A stretch of 62,502 nt of DNA from Verrucomicrobiota bacterium. Its GTDB lineage: Bacteria; Verrucomicrobiota; Verrucomicrobiia; Opitutales; UBA2995. The notes under the pieces are model-generated. The model did no database searches. It saw only the letters and a list, made by a program, of their open reading frames with translations, and was not told the DNA's origin. A program made the position numbers and the translations under genes. The first letter of the stretch is position 1; every line of letters starts with the position of its first letter. Below, in pieces: positions 55,996 through 62,502 of the stretch. Location of the stretch: assembly GCA_027622555.1 (NCBI GenBank), contig JAQBYJ010000022.1:1-62502 (forward strand). Reading direction: 5' to 3'.

Positions 55996-56532
55996 TTAGT
56001 CTTCCAACTCCTGTATGTTAGTTCCGCCTATTTCCTGCAGGAACGTGCGGGTTTTTTCTGCGTCATAAAGCGGGTCGGCAGCTTCAATCGTTATACGTAA
56101 AATGTCGTCTGTTGTTCCGGCAAAGTTCTTTGCCTTCATCGCCGGGTGGTAATGCCGGGGAAGCCCATTTAGAATAAACATTCCGGCGATGGTAGAAAGT
56201 GCAGCGAGAAGGATGGTGAGCTCATACATGACCGGGAATGGAAATACCGGACTAAACAAGGGTTTACCACCAACGATCAACGGGTAGTCGAAATAGTTCA
56301 TGTACCACACCAGAAACAAACCGATAATGAATCCAGTGGTTCCGCCAATGAAGGTAAAGAAAGGCACCTTGGAACGTTTCAAGCCCATGGCATCGTCCAA
56401 TCCGTGAACAGGGAAAGGGGTGAGTACATCCCAGGATTTGAATCCTTCATCACGACATTTTTCAGCCGCCTTCATCAGAATCAAAGGGTTTTCAAAATCG
56501 GCCATGAGACCGTATATTTTATTGTCCGCCAT
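55996..56532 (-). CDS. actD: Alternative complex III subunit ActD (DUF3341)
   Basis: ActD is a small accessory membrane subunit of unknown chemistry. The 178 residues carry the DUF3341 signature near the N-terminus (YGLMADFENPLILMKAAEKC, FKSWDVLTPFPVHGLDDAMG) and two membrane helices (FFTFIGGTTGFIIGLFLVWY, FPVMYELTILLAALSTIAGM). The C-terminal soluble part ends with DPLYDAEKTRTFLQEIGGTN. It is placed between actC and actE as in other act clusters. Confidence 0.94.
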   Translation of the reverse strand: MADNKIYGLMADFENPLILMKAAEKCRDEGFKSWDVLTPFPVHGLDDAMGLKRSKVPFFTFIGGTTGFIIGLFLVWYMNYFDYPLIVGGKPLFSPVFPFPVMYELTILLAALSTIAGMFILNGLPRHYHPAMKAKNFAGTTDDILRITIEAADPLYDAEKTRTFLQEIGGTNIQELED

Positions 56533-56547
56533 ACAAAAATTCTCCGA

Positions 56548-57987
56548 TTAGTGGTGTCCTCCTTCGTAGTGGTGCGGATCTGCCTGCGGGGTCACGGCCT
56601 TCACTTCAGCGATGGCAATGAGTGGTAGGAAGCGCAAGAAGAGAAGGAACAGTGTAGAGAAGACTCCAAACGTTCCGAAGAAAGTAAAAATATCGACCGC
56701 GGTCGGAGAATAGTATCCCCAACTTGAGGGTAAGAAATCTCGGGCGAGCGAAGTGACCGCGATCACGAAGCGTTCGAACCACATACCGACATTTACAAAA
56801 ATGGAGATGATCCAAACGACATGAGGTCGATGGCGGATCCACTTAAACCAAAACAACTGGGGACATATCACATTACAGGAAAACATCGTAATGTAAGCCC
56901 AGGAGTAGATACCAAAAGCTCGATTAAAGAACGCGAAAATCTCATACGGATTTGCTCCGTAGAACGCTATGAAGAATTCCATCGAGTAGGCATACCCAAC
57001 AATCGTCCCGGTTGCTAATGTGATCTTACACATGCAATCGATGTGATGTTGGGTTATCAGATCATGTAGTCCGTAAATGGCACGCAAAGGGAGCATCAAG
57101 GTTAACACCATTCCAAATCCGGAAAAGATAGCACCCGCTACAAAGTACGGTGGAAAAATGGTAGTGTGCCAACCAGGAATCAAGGCAACCGCGAAGTCGA
57201 AGGATACAATCGTATGAACCGAAAGAACCAGAGGCGTTGAAAGCCCGGCTAACAACAGGTATGCCATTTCGTAGTTGCTCCAATTGCGGTTGGAACCTCG
57301 CCAACCCATGGAGAAAATACCGTAAACGATTTTGCGAAACTTTGATTTTGCGCGATCACGCAGGGTAGCCAAATCCGGAAGCAGACCTACATACCAGAAT
57401 GCAACCGATACAGTAGCGTAAGTAGACACGGCAAAAACGTCCCAGAGAAGAGGACTTCGAAAGTTTGGCCAAATGGCATTGGCATTGGGCAAAGGGAATA
57501 ACCACCAGGCGAACCATACACGTCCAACGTGGAAAACAGGAAAGATCCCGGCACAAGCAACAGCGAAAATAGTCATCGCTTCAGCCGCGCGATTAATGGT
57601 CGTCCGCCATGGTTGTTTTAATAGACAGAGAATGGCCGAAATCAAAGTTCCTGCATGGCCGATACCAATCCAGAAAACGAAGTTTACAATGGCCCAACCC
57701 CAGTTCATGGGATTTGAAAGACCCCAAACCCCTACCCCGGTTGATACCAGATAGAAAAGACCCATCACGGTAAATGACGCCAGGGAAACGGCACAAGCGA
57801 AAGCCACCCACCACCAAACAGGAGTTTTGGCTTCCACAATGCCACATACCTTTTGGGTAATCCATCCAAAGCTGCGGTCGTTTTCGACTAACTTGGGACG
57901 AGGCAAATGCGCTGGCTTTACCTCGGCAAGTATTTCGGGCGAAGCCGGTGTTTTTAAATCCAAAGAGAATTGATCAGAAAATGCCAT
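56548..57987 (-). CDS. actC: Alternative complex III NrfD-like subunit ActC
   Basis: ActC is a ten-helix NrfD-family membrane protein that forms the quinol-binding site of alternative complex III. The 479 residues include [40 protein letters not shown] and [20 protein letters not shown], with [20 protein letters not shown] as the family signature. The cytoplasmic or periplasmic C-terminal tail ends with [11 protein letters not shown], four His in the last eight residues. It follows actB by 20 bases. Confidence 0.95.
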   Translation of the reverse strand: MAFSDQFSLDLKTPASPEILAEVKPAHLPRPKLVENDRSFGWITQKVCGIVEAKTPVWWWVAFACAVSLASFTVMGLFYLVSTGVGVWGLSNPMNWGWAIVNFVFWIGIGHAGTLISAILCLLKQPWRTTINRAAEAMTIFAVACAGIFPVFHVGRVWFAWWLFPLPNANAIWPNFRSPLLWDVFAVSTYATVSVAFWYVGLLPDLATLRDRAKSKFRKIVYGIFSMGWRGSNRNWSNYEMAYLLLAGLSTPLVLSVHTIVSFDFAVALIPGWHTTIFPPYFVAGAIFSGFGMVLTLMLPLRAIYGLHDLITQHHIDCMCKITLATGTIVGYAYSMEFFIAFYGANPYEIFAFFNRAFGIYSWAYITMFSCNVICPQLFWFKWIRHRPHVVWIISIFVNVGMWFERFVIAVTSLARDFLPSSWGYYSPTAVDIFTFFGTFGVFSTLFLLFLRFLPLIAIAEVKAVTPQADPHHYEGGHH

Positions 57988-58006
57988 AATCTCGAAAACC
58001 TATAAA

Positions 58007-61000
58007 TTAATGACCGTTATGTCCGCCATCCTCTGCAGCGTGAGAATCCACCGCATGCTCATCGCCATGACCTTCACCATGACCATTGACAGCATTATAC
58101 TCCAAATGGCTTAGCGGATTGTCATAGTAATCCGGCATGAGCGGATTCGGGTTACGTAACTTAGCAAGGTAAGTAGTGCGAGGACGTGTGTTGAGATAAC
58201 CCAACACTCCATAATCTCGATTAGATACCTTCAACTTGGAAACTTCTGATTCTGGATCGGAAACATCACCAAAAACAATCGCACCTGCAGGACAGACCTG
58301 TTGACAGGCAGTTTTGATGGTTCCGTCTGGAACTTTTACATTATCGGAATTGCGGGCTTCAACCTTTTGGTCAATCTTCGCCGCCTGGATTCTTTGAGTG
58401 CAATAGGTGCACTTTTCCATAACACCACGCATACGAACCGAAACTTCCGGGTTCTTGGACATCATCTTCAACTCGTCCATTCCACCAGGTCCGAGGGGAC
58501 CTTCGTAAACGCTGTCCATTTCGCGATCATTCCAATCGAAGAAATTGAAGCGACGAACTTTGTATGGACAGTTGTTGGCACAATATCGGGTTCCAACACA
58601 ACGGTTGTAGGCCATGACATTCAGTCCTTCATCATCGTGAACGGTTGCATTAACCGGGCAGACAGATTCACAAGGTGCCATTTCGCAATGCTGACAAGTC
58701 ATCGGCTGAAGTGAAACCTGTGGGTTGGCTGGGATATCGTTGGTATCACGACCTGGACCGGCTGAGTAATAACGATCCAAACGAATCCAGTGCATCTCAC
58801 GACCACGCTTCACCTGATCGCGTCCAACAACGGGAATATTATTCTCCGATTGGCAAGCGATGACGCAGGCATTACAGCCAGTGCAAGTATTGAGGTCGAT
58901 TGACATACCCCACTGGTGAGTGCCTGTAAATTCCGGGGTGACGTAAGCCGAATTACCACGATTCGCTTCGCCGGCAACAATCAGTTTTTGCAGTGGTACT
59001 GTGTCGCGACGATTTCCGCCATTCGCATCAAGTCCTAACACCGGGGGAGAGTGAGACTCCATGCCCATGTGGTCTACGAAGTCAGGATGCTCTTTATAAA
59101 AATCGAGGTTGGCTTCACGAATAATCGCACGACCTTCCATGGACCAATGCTCCTGGGTATCGGCAAGTTCTTGAATGCCGCCCGCTAATTTGGCTGTCGC
59201 ACCTGAAATCGAAGAAAGTCCGGTAGATGTACGTAACGTGTAAGCATTGAAGCCGCTGCCTTCACCCACATTACCGGTGACGGTGCGACCGTAACCTAAT
59301 GAAACAACTATGGTGCTGTCAGGTAAGCCCGGTTGAACATGTGCGGGCCCCCTCAAGGTTTTGCCGCCAACAGATACTTCAATGATGTGGCCTTGCTCCT
59401 TACCTCGCTTGTGAGCGTTCGGGTTTTTACTAACCACTTTAATCAAAGTGTTACCAGCAATCACTCCAAGCTCTTGGCCCAATTTCGGGCTGATCAGGAA
59501 AGCGTTATCCCAGGTAAGCTTCGTTACGGGATCAGGACACTCCTGTAACCAACCGTTGTTGTTGAACCGTCCGTCATCGAGACTTGGATCCGCTATGAAG
59601 CGAACTTCCAGGTTTGATGAAGAAAGCTTGGATGCTCTGATTCCAGCGGACTGAAGCAAATTGGTAATAGCGTTTACATCCAACTTTACTTTTACGCTGT
59701 CGCTGGTTGTTCCGGCCCAGAAACCATCGTGTAGGAATTTCTCAAAATCTTTCTGAGAACCACTTAACGATTCGGTAACCGCATCAAATACAATCGTATA
59801 TCCTTCCTTAGGCTCACCGTTAATAATGACCTCAAGCACTTCATGTTCAGTGAGTCCTTGGAAAAGAGGGAGGATCATCGGCTGAATCGCCAACACCGTG
59901 CCGTCAAAAGCAACTGCGTCGCCCCAACTTTCGAGGAAGTGCGCGGCGTTGATATGGCAGTCAGACTTTTCGGACGTTTCATCAAAGTATTCACCTAAAC
60001 GGACTACTTCACTGACTTTATCCTGAAGCTTGGACCACTCCAAATCGACGGGCGCGTTGTAAACAGGATTACCACCCAAAACCACCAGAGTATCAACATA
60101 ATCACTGCTTATAGCCTTGGCCAATTCGCTGATCGATTTTGCATTACTTTCGGGAATCTTAACGTATTTTACGGTAGCACCCTGAGCTTTGAGCACTTCG
60201 TTCATTGCAATGACAAGTGCGTGAACAGCCTGAGGCTGATGCGGTCCTGCAACGACCAAGGAGTGGCCAGCGTGTGCGAATAAATCCTTGGCACATTCCT
60301 CGATCCAATGAGGATCCACATCAAGTCCCTCACCCGATGCTTTAAGCGCTGAAATTGAGTCAGCATTCAAACCCTGAGCTTCAAATATTTCGGCAGCAAT
60401 CAGCGCAGTGAGTGCTGGAATGTCACTGGATGCGATACGCAAACGGTGATCAGCCATACCTCCAGTGATCGAGTAATAGGACTCCGCGGCGTAGAGCCGG
60501 TTCATTGAAGTATGGTCGTCTTCCACCTTGCGGGCTTTAGTAAAATCGCGGGTGTAAGCCAGGTGGTTAGGATCACTGTAAAGGAAATCGGCTTCTAAAG
60601 AAAGAACCCGATCAGCTTTTGAAAAATCATAAACGGCGCGAACAGACTCACCAAATGCTATGGCTGCAGCTTTATCAGGATTGGAAGTATCGATAGCATC
60701 GTACTCCGCCCAAATCGCTTTTGGAAGTTTTGCTTTTAGCTGCTTTAGATGAGCGGCTCGAGTCAAAGAAGGAACACCTTCGGCAAGAAACGCTAACCCT
60801 TCACCACCGTTTTTGGCGTATTTTTTTGAAATGGCTACCAAATGCTCGGTACGCTGATCCTCGGTTAAGGTACGACCTCCCTGAACTGTTTTCTTGGAAC
60901 GAGATGGGTCGTAAAGATCCAGAATTGCCGCTTGGGCATACTGATTCGTGCTACCCTGCGTGCTTTCAACCAGGTTATTTCCTTCCAGTTTAGTCGGGCG

Positions 61001-61357
61001 GCCTTCGTTCGTTTCGGCAATCAACGCTATCGGATCGTTCCGATGCGGCATGGCGGACGCATAGTATAAAGGCTTACCGTGTACAATTTCTTCAGGCTGC
61101 TGACTGAAAGGCATGATGTACTTTTCAGGGCGGCGACAACCGGTTAGTCCGACACCGGCAAAAGCGAAAGATGCAGACATCACCTTCATGAATTGACGAC
61201 GATTTACGCCATCCAATTCTGATGCGCCCTCAGGGAATTCCCGGTGCAGGTAGTTTTTGAATCCTTCGGTCTCAGCCAACTCATCCAGGCTTTTCCAGTA
61301 ATGAGGACCTTTGAGGTCAGAATCCGAAGGTTCGGGATGTTTAAGAAATTTTTTCAT
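58007..61357 (-). CDS. actB: Alternative complex III iron-sulfur subunit ActB
   Basis: ActB couples a molybdopterin-oxidoreductase-like domain, which lacks molybdenum in this family, with a four-cluster ferredoxin domain. The start at 61357 gives 1116 residues and makes an ATGA overlap with actA; Mets upstream at 61366 and 61399 are possible. A Tat signal with lipobox ([20 protein letters not shown], then TGC) sends it across the membrane. The C-terminal part carries cysteine motifs [42 protein letters not shown] and CTYC...CQQVCPAG, fitting Fe-S clusters. Six His lie in the last 24 residues (HGEGHGDEH... onward). Confidence 0.95.
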   Translation of the reverse strand: MKKFLKHPEPSDSDLKGPHYWKSLDELAETEGFKNYLHREFPEGASELDGVNRRQFMKVMSASFAFAGVGLTGCRRPEKYIMPFSQQPEEIVHGKPLYYASAMPHRNDPIALIAETNEGRPTKLEGNNLVESTQGSTNQYAQAAILDLYDPSRSKKTVQGGRTLTEDQRTEHLVAISKKYAKNGGEGLAFLAEGVPSLTRAAHLKQLKAKLPKAIWAEYDAIDTSNPDKAAAIAFGESVRAVYDFSKADRVLSLEADFLYSDPNHLAYTRDFTKARKVEDDHTSMNRLYAAESYYSITGGMADHRLRIASSDIPALTALIAAEIFEAQGLNADSISALKASGEGLDVDPHWIEECAKDLFAHAGHSLVVAGPHQPQAVHALVIAMNEVLKAQGATVKYVKIPESNAKSISELAKAISSDYVDTLVVLGGNPVYNAPVDLEWSKLQDKVSEVVRLGEYFDETSEKSDCHINAAHFLESWGDAVAFDGTVLAIQPMILPLFQGLTEHEVLEVIINGEPKEGYTIVFDAVTESLSGSQKDFEKFLHDGFWAGTTSDSVKVKLDVNAITNLLQSAGIRASKLSSSNLEVRFIADPSLDDGRFNNNGWLQECPDPVTKLTWDNAFLISPKLGQELGVIAGNTLIKVVSKNPNAHKRGKEQGHIIEVSVGGKTLRGPAHVQPGLPDSTIVVSLGYGRTVTGNVGEGSGFNAYTLRTSTGLSSISGATAKLAGGIQELADTQEHWSMEGRAIIREANLDFYKEHPDFVDHMGMESHSPPVLGLDANGGNRRDTVPLQKLIVAGEANRGNSAYVTPEFTGTHQWGMSIDLNTCTGCNACVIACQSENNIPVVGRDQVKRGREMHWIRLDRYYSAGPGRDTNDIPANPQVSLQPMTCQHCEMAPCESVCPVNATVHDDEGLNVMAYNRCVGTRYCANNCPYKVRRFNFFDWNDREMDSVYEGPLGPGGMDELKMMSKNPEVSVRMRGVMEKCTYCTQRIQAAKIDQKVEARNSDNVKVPDGTIKTACQQVCPAGAIVFGDVSDPESEVSKLKVSNRDYGVLGYLNTRPRTTYLAKLRNPNPLMPDYYDNPLSHLEYNAVNGHGEGHGDEHAVDSHAAEDGGHNGH

Positions 61358-62007
61358 CGGTGACATCCTGAGCAGCTGGTGGGTGGATTTACTTTCCAAT
61401 GCTCTTTCATTTCATTTCCATCTTTCAATTGCTGCTCCTTGCTTTCCGGATGCCAGTCGAGGTCAAACACTTTGTCCAGCGGACGAATTCTTTCCTCCGG
61501 GTTGCGATGGCATTCGAGACAGAAAGCCATGCTAAATGACATTTCATGTCGGACTTCATCCATCTCATTAACCTGTCCGTGACACTCGTAACAGCTGATA
61601 CCGCGGTTTACGTGAACGGAATGATCGAAATAAACGTAGTCAGGGGCCTTGTGCACTTTAACCCAGGGAATGGCCTCACCGCTAGCAAAGCTGTCGCGAA
61701 CTGGCTGAAGCTTTTCGCTGAGTGGCAGCACCTGATTGTGGCAATTCATACAAGTACTAGTAGATGGCACGTTTGAGTGGCCGGACTTTTCCACTTGGCT
61801 ATGGCAATAACGGCAATCAATTCCCAACTCTCCAGCATGGAGGGAGTGCTCAAAAGCAACTGGCTGAATCGGTTGATAACCCACACGTGAGTATTTGGGA
61901 GTCAAATAATAGTTGAAACCCGCCGTCACCGTTGCACCCAACAATAATAGTGCGATCACTATCCTGATAGGTGCTTTGTTGGCTTCTTTCGAAAAAATCG
62001 TAGACAT
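61354..62007 (-). CDS. actA: Alternative complex III multiheme cytochrome ActA
   Basis: ActA is the pentaheme cytochrome c of alternative complex III. The 217 residues have an N-terminal membrane helix (IRIVIALLLLGATVTAGFNY), then five CxxCH heme motifs: CRYCH, CMNCH, CYECH, CLECH and CSGCH, the last at the very C-terminus. Its stop overlaps the actB ATG (ATGA). It is the first gene of a ten-gene minus operon (actA to the terminal cytochrome c). A signal-anchored topology with the hemes in the periplasm is expected. Confidence 0.96.
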   Translation of the reverse strand: MSTIFSKEANKAPIRIVIALLLLGATVTAGFNYYLTPKYSRVGYQPIQPVAFEHSLHAGELGIDCRYCHSQVEKSGHSNVPSTSTCMNCHNQVLPLSEKLQPVRDSFASGEAIPWVKVHKAPDYVYFDHSVHVNRGISCYECHGQVNEMDEVRHEMSFSMAFCLECHRNPEERIRPLDKVFDLDWHPESKEQQLKDGNEMKEHWKVNPPTSCSGCHR

Positions 62008-62110
62008 AATTTAAATAATTCCGTCGACCCCGAAGGTTAGAATCTCACGTAGATTTCCCGTTTCGTTTTGGCAACTCAAGAAATGCACGCTTGCGATAAC
62101 AGTGGTTTTA
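62008..62110. other. Gap between the small Tat-like gene and actA
   Basis: No gene is supported. The stretch is AT-rich near the actA ATG and lacks a ribosome site; it may hold a promoter for the act genes. Confidence 0.35.
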
Positions 62111-62296
62111 TTAGTTCTCCCTTGAAACACTTCGAGGATCCTGACGGACTTGAAAACGGCTGGTTTTAGACGAGCCATCTTGATTATTTTTTGCGGTGGC
62201 CGAAACGGTTTTTCCTAGAAAAACAGAAGCGACGCTTGCACCCCAAAATCCTTTCAAAAAACGTGGTCGTGAAAGGTTTTGTTTAAAGTCTGCCAT
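62111..62296 (-). CDS. Small protein with a Tat-like signal, upstream of actA
   Basis: From the Met at 62296 the 61-residue product begins MADFKQNLSRPRFLKGFWGA, where S-R-P-R-F-L-K resembles a twin-arginine motif (not a strict R-R), followed by a hydrophobic core (SVASVFLGKTVSA) and a short polar tail. Such short Tat-signal proteins often accompany redox operons. The frame opens 16 codons earlier at 62344, but that start would hide the signal. No Shine-Dalgarno site is seen. Expression with actA is plausible; 103 bases separate them. Confidence 0.5.
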   Translation of the reverse strand: MADFKQNLSRPRFLKGFWGASVASVFLGKTVSATAKNNQDGSSKTSRFQVRQDPRSVSREN

Positions 62297-62384
62297 GAAA
62301 TGGTGGAGAAAAGAGATTAACGGACAGTAGTAAAAACATCGCAATAGAATGACCGGCTATTTCGAATGCAATAACTTTTTCGAA

Positions 62385-62414
62385 AAATTAGAGTACACAA
62401 TTTGCCTTATGCAA
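62385..62414 (-). promoter_or_regulatory. Candidate sigma-70-type promoter upstream of the act region
   Basis: On the minus strand TTGCAT is followed after 18 bases by TAATTT, a 4/6 and 4/6 match to -35 and -10. A second weak pair lies about 30 bases downstream. Either could drive the small gene and the act operon, but such matches are common by chance in AT-rich sequence. Confidence 0.2.
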
Positions 62415-62502
62415 AAATCTAATACTGGAAATAGCTTACTGACTAGTCCTTAGCATAGGCTACACTTGGGGCGTAAAAAAACGACCTGACCAGCGATTTG
62501 TT

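Noticed and set aside
61357-61399. Longer actB starting at 61399
   Set aside because: It would overlap actA by 46 bases; the Met at 61357 gives an ATGA overlap with an AGGA about 8 bases before it, which is more typical of this operon.

Overview
The window looks like chromosomal core DNA of a Gram-negative, aerobic, probably marine member of the Verrucomicrobiota (best guess class Opitutae). This assignment is inference from gene content: an alternative complex III respiratory operon with cbb3-like subunits behind it, a SpoIVB-type (S55) secreted protein, an FMN-less CysJ-like reductase, an OpcA-like partner of glucose-6-phosphate dehydrogenase, a bacterial SUI1 protein, and a nearly complete lack of Shine-Dalgarno sequences. 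I saw no rRNA, tRNA, CRISPR array or intact insertion sequence.

Layout. 1-1250 is a small graveyard of accessory DNA: the C-terminal remnant of a transposase-like protein, a frameshifted HicA-like toxin, a small unknown gene broken by a stop and a frameshift, and one intact CopG/RHH-like antitoxin. 1383-3330 is the nitrogen-sensing pair amtB-glnK with a clear sigma-54 promoter. 3565-11079 (minus) holds aspS, a secreted beta-propeller protein overlapping a secreted S55 peptidase-like protein, and gpmI. 11372-15533 (plus) is ileS, a zinc-less DksA-like protein and lspA. 15538-21473 (minus) is yicC, trpB, a STAS protein, acnA and a peroxiredoxin. tyrS (plus) follows, then a minus block 23158-33913: opcA-zwf, yraN, yccF, a TonB-domain protein, an ankyrin protein, smc and an LptF/LptG permease. 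rlmN and metF (plus) converge on a SUI1 gene and a 65-residue unknown. 36843-42239 is the 2-oxoglutarate dehydrogenase operon sucA-sucB-lpdA. fabG-acpP-fabF and a flavoprotein reductase lie on minus, then rsuA-like, an SH3-like secreted protein, folD, RDD, a REC-histidine kinase and proC on plus.

51115-62007 (minus) is a ten-gene respiratory operon: actA-actB-actC-actD-actE-actF, a 99-residue membrane protein, a CcoN-like protein, ccoO and a membrane cytochrome c. A short gene with a Tat-like signal lies just upstream. The genes are tightly packed, many overlapping by 1-11 bases, so they are probably co-translated. The complex should take electrons from quinol and pass them along c-type hemes.

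The most interesting observation is that the CcoN-like protein has lost the histidines that bind low-spin heme and CuB in real cbb3 oxidases (it has only five His in 480 residues), while its CcoO partner keeps its heme site. It therefore cannot be a normal oxygen-reducing subunit and may be a ligand-free membrane module attached to alternative complex III.
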